From positions 496,001 through 560,000 of the forward strand of contig NZ_JAJISP010000001.1 in assembly GCF_022132145.1 (NCBI RefSeq): a stretch of 64,000 nt of DNA. The letters run 5' to 3'. A program made the translations under genes and the position numbers. The stretch's first letter is position 1, and every line of letters begins with the position of its first letter. Shown here in pieces: positions 25,624 to 36,710 of this stretch. Source of the stretch: Pseudomonas sp. MMS21 TM103. Its GTDB lineage: Bacteria > Pseudomonadota > Gammaproteobacteria > Pseudomonadales > Pseudomonadaceae. The notes below the pieces were generated by a model. The model saw nothing but the letters and a program-made list of their open reading frames with translations, was not told the origin of the DNA and did not search any database.

Positions 25624-26748
25624 ATGAAGCCTGAGCCTGCGGCCCCCAGCACCCGTCTCAGCTTGTGGCGGGAGGCAAGCGATACCCATGTCCGCTCCAG
25701 GTTTGCCGGCTATTACTACCTGCTGGCCTGGGGCCTGCTCTGGTTCACCAGCAGCGAGCCCTTGGAGAGCCTCTGGGCGTGGGCCGGTGGCAGCCTGTTG
25801 CTGCTGGTGTTCTTCGCCCTGCGCAGTCAGCATCGCCCATCCGCACAACTCGACCCGGCGCAGCTGCAGCGCTGGCTGGATTTACACTGGCTCACCATCC
25901 TCCTCCAGTCGATGACCTGGGGCCTGATGCTGGCGGGCCTGCAGTTGCTCCCAGGGATAGTCGCCTCGCACCTGCTGATCATGCTCAGCGCAGTGGTGTT
26001 CGCCACCGCCCTGGCGTTTACCTTCCCGATGCGCATGGGCCGTTGCACACTGGCGATCCTGCTGACCTACCTGCCCAGCACTGCGGTGAAGTTCCACCTG
26101 GGCATCGGCGATATCGGCGAATCCGTGGCATTGGTGGCTTACCTGGTCTATCTGGGTCTGTTCCTCTATCGCTGGAACCGCGAATACTATATCGGCCTCG
26201 AACGCGAACTGCGTCTGCTGCAGCACGGCGAACAGCTGGACCGGCTGAGTCGCACCGACGCCCTGACCGAACTGGGTAATCGTTATCAGTTCAATGCCCT
26301 GCTGCCTGCCTGGCTGGCCAACGCACGTCGACAAAACGGCCAGCTGACCCTGATTCTGCTGGATATCGATTACTTCAAGACGGTCAACGACCAATACGGT
26401 CACCGCACCGGCGACCTCTGCCTGCAGGCCTTCGCCGAACGCATGCGCCAGGTGTTCCGCCGCGACAGCGATATCCTGCTGCGCCTGGGTGGCGAGGAGT
26501 TCGCCGTACTGATGCCCGACACCCCCCTGGAGCAGGCCATCCCGCTGGCCGAGCGTTTTCGCACCTCGCTGGTCGAGCAGCCCCTGCACATCCAGGCGCA
26601 AGTGCAGGAGCTGCCGCTGACCTGCAGCCTCGGCATCGGCCACTTCCTGCCACTGTGCGACGACTCGGCGGAAACCTTCTACAAGCGGGTCGACGACGCC
26701 CTCTATCGCGCCAAGGCCAGGGGCCGCAATCGCCTCGAACCGGCCTAG
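25624..26748 (+). CDS. Membrane diguanylate cyclase (second of a tandem pair)
   Basis: This 374-residue paralogue of the preceding gene has the same six-helix sensor, coiled coil (RELRLLQHGEQLDRLSR) and GGDEF domain. The active site is GGEEF at residues 289-293, with an RDSD inhibition site. Similarity covers the full length, including LWREA(Q/S)DT at the start and GRNRL at the end, so the pair arose by duplication. About 200 bp separate the genes, so separate promoters are possible. Its stop is 4 bp from the convergent glgP stop. Confidence 0.92.
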   Translation: MKPEPAAPSTRLSLWREASDTHVRSRFAGYYYLLAWGLLWFTSSEPLESLWAWAGGSLLLLVFFALRSQHRPSAQLDPAQLQRWLDLHWLTILLQSMTWGLMLAGLQLLPGIVASHLLIMLSAVVFATALAFTFPMRMGRCTLAILLTYLPSTAVKFHLGIGDIGESVALVAYLVYLGLFLYRWNREYYIGLERELRLLQHGEQLDRLSRTDALTELGNRYQFNALLPAWLANARRQNGQLTLILLDIDYFKTVNDQYGHRTGDLCLQAFAERMRQVFRRDSDILLRLGGEEFAVLMPDTPLEQAIPLAERFRTSLVEQPLHIQAQVQELPLTCSLGIGHFLPLCDDSAETFYKRVDDALYRAKARGRNRLEPA

Positions 26749-26752
26749 CCTC

Positions 26753-29203
<2,451 letters not shown>

Positions 29204-29335
29204 AGTCGGCGACCTCGGCGACGGTGGACGAAGAACGGTGGGAGAGCCTCGCTTAAACTCTAGTTGATTCGACCCCAGGCCAGCGGCTCGGGTTCGGCAC
29301 TCCGTCGCATCAGGGGCCGCCGGCCGACGAACGCC

Positions 29336-31267
29336 CTACAGCCTGAAGCTGCCCATCTGCCGCGCCAGATCATCCGCCAGGCCACTCAGGGTCTGGCAGT
29401 CCTCTCGACAACTGCGCACCTCGTCGGCGGTGGCATGCGCCAGGTCGGCGATGCCCTGCACATTGCGGTTGATCTCCTCGGTGACCGACGACTGCTCCTC
29501 GGTCGCCGCCGCCACCTGGGTGTTCATGTCGCTGATGGTTTCCACCTGCTCGGTGATCGCCCCCAGCGATTGGCCGGTGCGCTGGCTGGCCTCGACCCCG
29601 GTGCCGGTGGCGGCCTGGCCGGCATGCATGGAACTGACCGCGGTGTCGGCGCCCTGTTTGAGGCGCAGGATCATCTGCTGGATTTCGTCGGTGGAGCTCT
29701 GGGTACGGCTGGCCAGGGTACGTACCTCGTCGGCCACCACGGCAAAGCCGCGGCCCATTTCACCGGCCCGCGCCGCCTCGATGGCGGCGTTCAGCGCCAG
29801 CAGGTTGGTCTGTTCGGAGATGCCGCGGATCACCGCCAGCACCTGGTCGATGGACGCCACCTGCTCGGCCAGTTCACCCACCGCCGCGGCCGCGCTGCCA
29901 ATGTCGGCGGACATCCGCTCGATGTGCTCGATCGACTGACCGACCACCACACGCGCCTGCTGCGCCTCATCACGGGCACCGTGCGAGGCCTGGGCGGCGC
30001 GGTTGGCATTGCCCGCGATTTCCTGCACGGTCAGGCCCATCTCATGCACCGCGGTGGCGACCATGTCGGTCATTTCCTGCTGCTGGCCGGCGCGCCCCGC
30101 GGTGTTCTCCACCACCCGGGCAACCTGCTCGACCGAGCTACGCAGGCGTTCGCTGGTGGCCAGGACATCGGCGATCAGGCTGCGCTGACTGCCGACGAAA
30201 CTGTTGAAACCGCGGGCCAGATCGCCCAATTCGTCGGCCCGCGACTCATCCAGGCGGCGGGTCAGGTCGCCGCCGCCACCACCGATCTCCACCAACGCCG
30301 CCGTGACCTGGCGAATTGGCCGCACCAGTCCGCGTGCCAGCAGCACCACCAGGCCGAGGAACAACAACGCCACGCCGCCACCGATCAGGCTGCTCATCAA
30401 CAGGGCCTGACGCGCCTCGGCATAGATTTCCGCCTCGGGTATCTCGCTCACCAGCAGCCAATCCAGGGTCTGCAGCGGCTGGGCGATGGCCAGGAAGCGC
30501 TCGCCATCACGCTGGAAGGACACCGCATCGCGGCCTTTGGCCAGCAACTCGCTCGCCGCCTGGTCACCGACCAGCTGGCCGAGGTCGCGGCTATTATTGA
30601 ACTCGGACTGCGGGTGCACCTTGACCTTGCCGTCCGCGCTGACCAGATAGACCCGGCCAGCCTCGCCGAAATGGAAGTTGCGAACCATCTCGGACATCGC
30701 GCTCAGGCTGAAGCCCAGACCGGCCACCCCCAGCGTCTTGCCAGCGGCGACGACACGCTGGTTGATGAACAGGGTCGGTTCGCGGGTGGTCTGGTCGATG
30801 TCGATATCCAGCGAGCGCGCCTTGCCGCCATCGACGAAACCGTAGAACCAGGCATTCTCGGCCGGCCCGCGCGCCAGACTGCGATCGAGGCCCTTGCCGG
30901 TGAAATAGTGACCGCTGTCCAGGCCGACAATAAAGGTCGTCAGGGCTTTTTGCTGAGTCTGCACAGCGCTCAGGTAGCGCACGAACGCGGCCTGTTGAGT
31001 GGTGTCCTCGCCTTGCTCCAGCCAATCCACCACCAGGCTGTTCTCGGCAATGCCACGGGCAGCGGTCAGCGGCTCGGTCAGCACACGCTCGAGATCGTTA
31101 CGGATGGCCAGGATGCTCGCCGGCAACGCCTCCTCGACCAGATAACGCTCGGCCAGACGGTTGACCACCGCCGAATAGATGCCCACCACGATGAGGATGC
31201 TGGCAAGCAACGCCGCGCCCATGCTCAGGATCAGTTGCCACTGAATGCTGCGTTGCCAGAAATGCAT
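29336..31267 (-). CDS. Methyl-accepting chemotaxis protein with periplasmic dCache-type sensor
   Basis: The product is a 643-residue chemoreceptor. Membrane helices lie near residues 10-33 and 285-310 and flank a large periplasmic double-Cache (PDC) domain containing [22 protein letters not shown] domain follows, then a signalling coiled coil with the conserved tip [20 protein letters not shown]. No CheR-binding pentapeptide closes the protein, which ends QMGSFRL. The canonical amino-acid-binding dCache motif was not seen, so the ligand is unknown. Confidence 0.93.
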   Translation of the reverse strand: MHFWQRSIQWQLILSMGAALLASILIVVGIYSAVVNRLAERYLVEEALPASILAIRNDLERVLTEPLTAARGIAENSLVVDWLEQGEDTTQQAAFVRYLSAVQTQQKALTTFIVGLDSGHYFTGKGLDRSLARGPAENAWFYGFVDGGKARSLDIDIDQTTREPTLFINQRVVAAGKTLGVAGLGFSLSAMSEMVRNFHFGEAGRVYLVSADGKVKVHPQSEFNNSRDLGQLVGDQAASELLAKGRDAVSFQRDGERFLAIAQPLQTLDWLLVSEIPEAEIYAEARQALLMSSLIGGGVALLFLGLVVLLARGLVRPIRQVTAALVEIGGGGGDLTRRLDESRADELGDLARGFNSFVGSQRSLIADVLATSERLRSSVEQVARVVENTAGRAGQQQEMTDMVATAVHEMGLTVQEIAGNANRAAQASHGARDEAQQARVVVGQSIEHIERMSADIGSAAAAVGELAEQVASIDQVLAVIRGISEQTNLLALNAAIEAARAGEMGRGFAVVADEVRTLASRTQSSTDEIQQMILRLKQGADTAVSSMHAGQAATGTGVEASQRTGQSLGAITEQVETISDMNTQVAAATEEQSSVTEEINRNVQGIADLAHATADEVRSCREDCQTLSGLADDLARQMGSFRL

Positions 31268-31318
31268 GGGAAGCCTGCCTTGTTATTGTTGTGGGTAGCC
31301 AGAAGAATTGCATACAGC

Positions 31319-31330
31319 ATTGTGCACAAT
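31319..31330. promoter_or_regulatory. Palindrome upstream of the chemoreceptor gene
   Basis: ATTGTGCACAAT is a perfect 12-bp palindrome 52 bp before the chemoreceptor start, in a locally AT-rich patch. It could be an operator. I cannot name a regulator with this consensus. Confidence 0.3.
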
Positions 31331-31533
31331 TTTCCAGGCAGTGACAGTCATTAGCCATTATCGAGCATCCGCACCGACAGCTGGATGAGCGGCCTACCCA
31401 GGACGAATCGAGTACCACCCCTTTCGACTGCCCCCTTTAGACCCACTCTTGGGCGGCGTGCCGCGCGCCCCCTAGCCTAGACTTTAGGCATCACCAACGA
31501 TCACGCCGCCGCGTCTACTAGCGAAGGAATTCC

Positions 31534-31959
31534 ATGAGCGCTACTGAAATCAAAGTCGGCCAACTTGGCATCAACTACGTCGTCGATGGCTCGCAAACAG
31601 CGAGCATCGGAATGTTTGAACTGACAGTGCCACCGGGCTCAAACGTTCCTCCGCCGCACAGTCATTCCAACAACGAAGAATGCCTGTACGTTCTGGAGGG
31701 AACCCTTCGATACACGGTTGGAACTGAGACGCGCGATCTGACGCCAGGGCAAAGCATGAGCACGCCAAAGGGCGTGGTTCATGCTTTCTCGAACCCTTTC
31801 ACCGAGACCACTCGTGCCTTGGTCGTCCAGTCTCCGGACATCGGCGCCCAATACTTCAAAGATGTCGCCGCCGTGGTCAACGCCGGAGGATCGCCGGATA
31901 AAGCGGCCCTGGTGTCCGTGATGTCCAAGTACGGGCTTGTCCTGGCCACACCGAAGTGA
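31534..31959 (+). CDS. Single-domain cupin protein
   Basis: This is a 141-residue cupin with metal-binding motif 1 in PPPHSHSNNEECLYVLEG and motif 2 around TPGQSMSTPKGVVHAFSN. The histidines and glutamate for a metal site are present. Cupins are functionally very diverse, so no reaction is proposed. Its codons (more TCA, CGA and AAA) differ from the neighbours and the region looks less GC-rich, hinting at recent acquisition. A GAAGGAA site precedes the start, and a strong terminator follows. Confidence 0.85.
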   Translation: MSATEIKVGQLGINYVVDGSQTASIGMFELTVPPGSNVPPPHSHSNNEECLYVLEGTLRYTVGTETRDLTPGQSMSTPKGVVHAFSNPFTETTRALVVQSPDIGAQYFKDVAAVVNAGGSPDKAALVSVMSKYGLVLATPK

Positions 31960-31977
31960 TGCCTTACCACTTCAAAC

Positions 31978-31999
31978 CCCTGCAGTTTTAACTGCAGGG
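31978..31999 (+). terminator. Hairpin terminator after the cupin gene
   Basis: CCCTGCAGTT and AACTGCAGGG form a perfect 10-bp stem with a two-base loop, starting 18 bp after the cupin stop. A TTGGCTTTTAG tract follows a few bases later. Confidence 0.65.
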
Positions 32000-32528
32000 T
32001 GAGTTGGCTTTTAGCCTTGATTTGAGACCGGCTAGTGGGCGGCTCCTTTTTAGTCGCCTTTATCTGTCTTTTTCTTTCCTGGGCTAGTAGCGGCCGCTGC
32101 GGGCGAAGGTGTGGCTGAACTCAACCTCGGCGGTGGTTTCGGCGACCGGCCGGCCGTCGACGAACCACCAGCGCCGGCCAGAGAGCCCGCTCGTCCTCCG
32201 GCCACGGCAGGGAAAACAAGCGGTCGGTACTAAGCAGAAGCGTCAGAAACTGTATCGGCTGCATAACGACCCCTACCGAAGACGTATCCAGGCGAACAGC
32301 ACTGCCCAGCAACCTGCTGACGCCCGATAAAGCCCTAACACCCTGTAATCAGGCGACTTTCATGGATAGTACAGCGGCAGCTTCGCACCCAAAGCATGCC
32401 ATTTATCTGGCGCCGATTGTCTGCAATCTGCCTAATCATCAACCAGCAGCAGCCGATCGTCGGAATACTGTCGCAAAGCGCTTAAACACTGTTTCAGCTG
32501 CTTTACAACGTATCGGCGTCGATCTACA

Positions 32529-32560
32529 CCCACATCAAACTGACACCAGGTTGATGTGGG
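32529..32560. repeat. Inverted repeat in the gene-poor region
   Basis: CCCACATCAA (32529-32538) and TTGATGTGGG (32551-32560) are perfect 10-bp inverted repeats with a 12-base loop. No adjacent gene explains it. Confidence 0.5.
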
Positions 32561-32766
32561 CCGCGCTCCTGGGTCAGCACACGAAAGTCATCGGCCTCAA
32601 CCTCAGCCTCAGGACTCCCAACCAGGGATCACAGGACACCGCGAAGCCGCCAACCCCGACCCGGGGCTGGCGGCTTGGGGCCGCTCAGGCCCACACAGGG
32701 AGCATCGCAGCGGAATGGTCTGACTAGTAGGAGAGGAGCGCTCTTTTACCGGACAGGACAACAATC

Positions 32767-33441
32767 ATGGATTACATGCACCCAAGAAGTTCTCGGCAGG
32801 CAGCAGACCACAACCAGCTGACCGCAATGGATGCGGGCAGGCCTTTACGCGGCGGTATGGCGGTTTTACCTACCGCTCTGCTGTCGGCGGTGCTATTCGG
32901 CCTCAGCACGCCAACGCTGGCGGATCACACCGTCGAGCACGTCGTGACCAACCTCAAGGGCGGCCTTGGTGCCCTCGAGCAGCGGGTGTGGGATTGCGAA
33001 CATGGCATCGGCGGCGCCTGCCCTGGCACCAAGGGGGAGAAGGGCGATACCGGCGAGCAAGGCATCCAGGGCGAGAAAGGCGACACCGGCGAACAAGGTA
33101 TCCAAGGCATCCAGGGCAAGAAAGGCGACACCGGCGAACAAGGTATCCAAGGCATCCAGGGCGAGAAAGGCGACACCGGCCCGGAAGGCCCCACCGGCTT
33201 GGCCGCTTGGGAATCCGTATCCGTCGACTGCAACAACTCAGGCGGCAACGTAACCTGCACGGCGAACTGCACCGGGGACAAGAAAGTGCTCGGTGGCGGT
33301 GTTCTCAATACCAATGCCAACTGGTCCGTCATTGCAAGTTACCCAGTAACTGGTACGGGCTGGACAGCAGTGCTATCACGGCAAACCGGTTCGACCACTA
33401 CCAGCGTCACCACTTACGCCCTTTGCGCGAACACCAACTAG
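32767..33441 (+). CDS. Secreted collagen-like protein
   Basis: The 224-residue frame contains a signal peptide around MAVLPTALLSAVLFGLSTPT, with probable cleavage after LA before DHT. This makes the ATG at 32857 a rival to the one at 32767. Then come a short N-terminal domain with two cysteines, 19 uninterrupted Gly-X-Y triplets (rich in GEK, GDT, GEQ and GIQ) and a C-terminal domain. That domain contains the TGDKKVLGGGV and TTYALCA patterns seen in bacterial extracellular domains. Such triplets can form collagen triple helices. A role as a surface fibre or adhesin is inference. A related small secreted gene follows. Confidence 0.82.
   Translation: MDYMHPRSSRQAADHNQLTAMDAGRPLRGGMAVLPTALLSAVLFGLSTPTLADHTVEHVVTNLKGGLGALEQRVWDCEHGIGGACPGTKGEKGDTGEQGIQGEKGDTGEQGIQGIQGKKGDTGEQGIQGIQGEKGDTGPEGPTGLAAWESVSVDCNNSGGNVTCTANCTGDKKVLGGGVLNTNANWSVIASYPVTGTGWTAVLSRQTGSTTTSVTTYALCANTN
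33025..33198 (+). repeat. Collagen-triplet repeats with near-identical 45-bp units
   Basis: Within the collagen-like gene, the units at 33076-33120 and 33121-33165 are 45 bp long. Their first 42 bases are identical, and each encodes GDTGEQGIQGIQG plus a charged residue pair. A shorter 36-bp version precedes them. Near-identity at DNA level shows recent tandem duplication and predicts length variation between strains. Confidence 0.85.
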
Positions 33442-33463
33442 TCCGACCCAGGAGGTATGAGTC

Positions 33464-33766
33464 ATGAACAAGCTTTCGCTTTATATCTGGCCGGTCGTGG
33501 TGATGCTGATGGCCAGCCCCGCACTGGCCGATCATTGCGCCGCCGATGCGGCCGAAGCGCAAAACGCGGTCAACTATGCGGCCTATATCGAACCCAATGT
33601 TCTGGATGCGGTAACGGCCCTCTTCGACGACGCACTCGAGGCCTGTCGACAGGAGGAAGATCAACTGGCCACAGCGGAGTTCGGCTCGCCCATGCTCGAG
33701 CCGGATTATGTGTCGGTCGGCCAATCCATGCTGATCAACGTCACCGCACTGGTCAGCGCCCCATAG
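33464..33766 (+). CDS. Small secreted protein next to the collagen-like gene
   Basis: This 100-residue protein has a clear signal peptide (MNKLSLYIWPVVVMLMASPA, cleavage after LA before DHCAAD). The mature part is about 77 residues, acidic, Ala-rich and probably helical, with two cysteines that could form a disulfide. It starts 22 bp after the collagen-like stop with an AGGAGG site, so the two are very likely co-transcribed. Both proteins have the same LADH cleavage context. I recognise no family. Confidence 0.7.
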   Translation: MNKLSLYIWPVVVMLMASPALADHCAADAAEAQNAVNYAAYIEPNVLDAVTALFDDALEACRQEEDQLATAEFGSPMLEPDYVSVGQSMLINVTALVSAP

Positions 33767-34071
33767 GTCGGCGGCGACAGCCGCTCCCGCCACCCGGGTG
33801 CAAGCGCCGCCACGGCCTTGCACCCTTCTTTCTGCAGTCTACCGTTCCAATTCTCCGGCACACCCCACGCCCCGGCTTGGTCTACTGCATGCACCGCACC
33901 AATTCGGTACACACTTTCCCCCGAATGCAACCCAGGAACAGGCAAAGCACTGACATCTGCCCCACAACCCAATACCCCTGCGAGCCCGCCCCAGCAATGG
34001 CACACTAGTGCCCTTTGCCGCAGCCAATGGATAACCATTGCGGGCGGCGTTCGGCAGACAGGTATTGTTAA
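33767..34071. other. Intergenic region, nothing recognised
   Basis: This 305-bp stretch has no plausible gene, hairpin terminator or known regulatory motif that I could identify. Base composition is C-rich on the plus strand. Confidence 0.5.
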
Positions 34072-34365
34072 ATGCGGGTAGAAGGTTTTTTCGAGTGGCT
34101 CGGCCAGGTGTTCGGTGCAGTCATCCGCTTTGTCGTCGAGTCCATGAGCGGTTTTCTCGGCATGTTTGGCGATGCGTTCGGCGGTTTTATCAACGGCATG
34201 TCCAAGGCCCTGGGCATCACTCCATCGCTGCTGGGCATGCTGGTGCTGGTCATTGGCCTGCTGTTGCTCTACGCCGCCGTGCGCGCGTTCTTGCGCCGCT
34301 CGATCATTGCAGGGCTGATCTGGCTGTTCTTCGGCCTGTGGTTGCTCGGTGGGCTGATTAGCTAG
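34072..34365 (+). CDS. Small membrane protein, family not recognised
   Basis: The 97-residue frame begins MRVEGFFEWLGQVFGAVIRF. It has an amphipathic Phe/Gly-rich first half, a hydrophobic helix LLGMLVLVIGLLLLYAAVRA, a basic RAFLRRS turn and a second helix GLIWLFFGLWLLGGLIS. Codon use looks like real Pseudomonas coding sequence. No function can be offered. A strong terminator lies about 200 bp downstream. Confidence 0.65.
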   Translation: MRVEGFFEWLGQVFGAVIRFVVESMSGFLGMFGDAFGGFINGMSKALGITPSLLGMLVLVIGLLLLYAAVRAFLRRSIIAGLIWLFFGLWLLGGLIS

Positions 34366-34682
34366 TGGCCTCGCGTGCGCCGGATTGCATCCAGGCCACC
34401 CGAGCAAAACCTGGCCCAGAACAAATCCGCAGCTGTCGCTCAGGACACGGGATATGGAGGTCGAGAACAACGGGCAGTGGCCAGGTAACGGCGAACCTCG
34501 CCGGCATGTCGGTGCCGATGGCCCCGCGGGTACGACCTGCTGATCAACAGCTATTGCCACGAAGGCCGAAGCGTTCTGCGCTTCGGCCTTTTCATTGCTA
34601 ACCCACCCCAAGCAGCCTTGGCCCCGACATTGCGCCCGGCACCGCACCGGCGCTGGGCGCTAGGCGGGCCATGGGCCCGAGT
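34366..34682. other. Intergenic region with a terminator and a possible small RNA
   Basis: This 317-bp stretch ends with a strong intrinsic terminator (34562-34590) about 200 bp from the nearest upstream stop codon. No open frame runs into the terminator. Either the membrane-protein mRNA has a long 3' end, or an independent small RNA is made from about 34440-34595. Neither is shown by sequence alone. Confidence 0.4.
34562..34590 (+). terminator. Strong intrinsic terminator
   Basis: AAGGCCGAAGCG and CGCTTCGGCCTT form a perfect 12-bp stem with a five-base loop. TTTTC follows at once, counting the final T bases of the stem. This is a textbook rho-independent terminator on the plus strand. The A-rich left flank is too short to judge for the minus strand. 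Confidence 0.85.
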
Positions 34683-35147
34683 TCACGCGCAGAGGTCGCA
34701 CACCTCGGCATTGGGCGCCAGTTTGAAGAACTCGTCGACCGGCATGTGCACCAGGCTTTCGTGATCCCCTGCTTCCAGGTAGATGTCCTGCTGGCGCACC
34801 AGCATCGGGTCGATCAGCATCTCCAGGCCATAGACCTCGCCCAGCGCCGGAATCGCGCCGCGCTCGCAATCCTTGAACAAACTCACCAGCGCTTGCTCGC
34901 CACTGAGCTGCCAACGCTGCGTGCCCTTGTGCACCTTGCTCAGATCCAATTGCCGATTGGCCGGTAACACGGCCATCAGGTAATGCCCGCGGCGATCGTC
35001 GAGAATCACCGATTTAGCCATTCGCGCAGGAGGAATCCCAGCCTTGCGCGCCGACTCCAGGCTGGTCGCCGAAGGCATGTGTTCGACCAGCTTGAACTGG
35101 CAGTGTGCCCGCTGCAGGCTGCGCTCCAGGGTTTGTGCCATATGCAT
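34683..35147 (-). CDS. YbaK/ProX-type aminoacyl-tRNA deacylase
   Basis: The 154-residue protein has a single YbaK/EbsC editing domain, including the conserved lysine in ARMAKSVILD (Lys45) and the GEVYGLEMLIDPMLV strand-loop region. Such proteins hydrolyse mischarged tRNAs, for example Cys- or Ala-tRNAPro. The specificity cannot be set here. A strong GAGGAGGTG site supports the first ATG; a second ATG lies two codons later. The gene stands alone. Confidence 0.85.
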   Translation of the reverse strand: MHMAQTLERSLQRAHCQFKLVEHMPSATSLESARKAGIPPARMAKSVILDDRRGHYLMAVLPANRQLDLSKVHKGTQRWQLSGEQALVSLFKDCERGAIPALGEVYGLEMLIDPMLVRQQDIYLEAGDHESLVHMPVDEFFKLAPNAEVCDLCA

Positions 35148-35336
35148 GATCCACCTCCTCGACCGCTGGTTTGGCGGTCATTGCTGATTGCCTGCTTCAA
35201 GTCTAGTCAGCCTGGATGCCGGCAACGGCGCAGCCAAGAAACGCTTGCTGCTATAGCGCCTCAGGCATAGTCGAAACAGCACTATCGAACCCACCCTGGG
35301 GTCTGTGCCTATAATCGGCCTTTTCCCGGAGTCGCC

Positions 35337-36710
35337 ATGTCCGCACTGCTCGATGCCTGGCAGCACGCGCCCACCCACAAACGGGTCTGGGCCCTGGCTG
35401 CGCCGATGATTCTGTCCAACCTGTCGGTTCCGCTGGTGGCGCTGGTCGACAGTGCGGTGGTCGGCCATCTGCCCCATGCCCATCAACTGGCGGCGGTAGC
35501 GATCGGTGGCAGCCTGTATACCCTGCTGACCTGGGCCGTGGGCTTTTTGCGCATGGGCACCACCGGCTTCGCCGCCCAGGCCGTCGGCCGCGGTGACGGC
35601 AGCGCGTTGCGTCAGGTGTTGCTGCAAGGCCTGCTGCTCGGCGGGCTGCTGGCGTTAGCCTTGATCCTGCTGGCGCTGCCGTTCAGTGCCGCCGCGCTGG
35701 GCCTGATGCAACCCTCGGCGGAGCTGGAGGCGCTGGCCCGCCGTTATTTCCAGATCCGCTTGCTCGGCCTGCCGGCGGCGCTGGCCACCTATGCCCTGAT
35801 CGGCTGGCTGCTCGGCACCCAGAACGCCCGCGGACCACTGGCGATCCTGCTGACCACCAACCTGCTCAACGTGGCCCTCGACCTGCTGTTCGTGCTCGGC
35901 TTGAACTGGGGCGTGGCCGGCGCCGCCTGGGCCTCGGTGATCGCCGAATGGAGCGGCGCGCTGCTGGGTGTATACCTGGCGCGCCAGGCCTTACGCGCCT
36001 ATGCCGGGCAGATCGACTGGCCGGCGCTGCGCCGCTGGCTGAACTGGCGACCGCTGCTGGCGGTCAATCGCGATATTTTTATCCGCACCCTGGCGCTGCA
36101 GTTGGTGTTCTTCCTGATCACCGTGCAGGGTTCCCGCTTGGGCGACGCCACTGTGGCGGCCAATGCCTTGCTGCTCAACGGCCTGCTGCTCACCGCCCAC
36201 GCCCTCGACGGGCTCGCCCACGCGGTGGAAGCCTTGTGCGGCCACGCCCTCGGCGCCCGCGACCGCCAGGGTTTGCGCCGCAGCCTGATCGTCGCGGGCG
36301 GCTGGTCGCTGCTGGCCAGCCTCGGCTTCGCCCTGTTCTTCCTGTTCGCTGGCCACTGGTTCATCGGCCTGCAAACCGATATCGCCCCGGTGCGCGCCCT
36401 GGCCCTCGTCTACCTGCCATACCTGGCGCTGCTGCCGCTGCTGGCGGTGAGCAGCTACCTGCTCGACGGCCTATTCATCGGCGCCACCCGTGCCCGCGAG
36501 ATGCGCAATGCCATGCTCCTGGCCGTCGCCTTGAGCCTGCCGCTGGCCTGGTTGCTGCAAGCCTTCGGCAATCACGGCCTGTGGCTGGCCTTCCTCGCCT
36601 TTATGCTGCTGCGCAGCCTCTGCCTGGGCACCTATGCCTACCAACTGACGCGAGCCGATCTCTGGTTTGGCCTACGTCCAGCACAAGGAGCTGCACATGC
36701 TCAGCCCTGA
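35337..36710 (+). CDS. MATE-family efflux transporter (DinF-like)
   Basis: This 457-residue inner-membrane exporter has about 12 helices in two repeats. The opening WALAAPMILSNLSVPLVALV then DSAVVGHL, the LRMGTTGFAAQAVGRGD segment and the ALDGLAHAVEALCGHALGAR motif place it in the DinF branch. It probably exchanges Na+ or H+ for a toxic organic compound. It overlaps the following GGDEF gene by 14 bp. Confidence 0.92.
   Translation: MSALLDAWQHAPTHKRVWALAAPMILSNLSVPLVALVDSAVVGHLPHAHQLAAVAIGGSLYTLLTWAVGFLRMGTTGFAAQAVGRGDGSALRQVLLQGLLLGGLLALALILLALPFSAAALGLMQPSAELEALARRYFQIRLLGLPAALATYALIGWLLGTQNARGPLAILLTTNLLNVALDLLFVLGLNWGVAGAAWASVIAEWSGALLGVYLARQALRAYAGQIDWPALRRWLNWRPLLAVNRDIFIRTLALQLVFFLITVQGSRLGDATVAANALLLNGLLLTAHALDGLAHAVEALCGHALGARDRQGLRRSLIVAGGWSLLASLGFALFFLFAGHWFIGLQTDIAPVRALALVYLPYLALLPLLAVSSYLLDGLFIGATRAREMRNAMLLAVALSLPLAWLLQAFGNHGLWLAFLAFMLLRSLCLGTYAYQLTRADLWFGLRPAQGAAHAQP

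Larger units (their letters stand above)
31960..32766. other. Gene-poor region between the cupin and collagen-like genes
   Basis: In this 807-bp stretch no open frame looks like a real gene. It begins with the cupin terminator. On the minus strand, 32084 to about 32190, a frame ends with RRWWFVDGRPVAETTAEVEF and HTFARSGRY then stop. That resembles a C-terminal beta-sandwich of a larger protein such as a PbpC-type penicillin-binding protein, but no start is visible, so it would be a scrap. A perfect inverted repeat lies at 32529-32560. The region around 32330-32560 looks AT-richer than average. Confidence 0.45.

Noticed and set aside
32331-32355. GCCCTAACACC resembling the start of an integron attC site
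   Set aside because: No complementary GTTAGGGC partner within a plausible distance and no cassette-like gene.
32362-32727. 121-codon plus-strand frame MDSTAAASHPKHAIYLAPIV...
   Set aside because: No ribosome site, irregular codon use and no family; an internal perfect inverted repeat suggests non-coding sequence.
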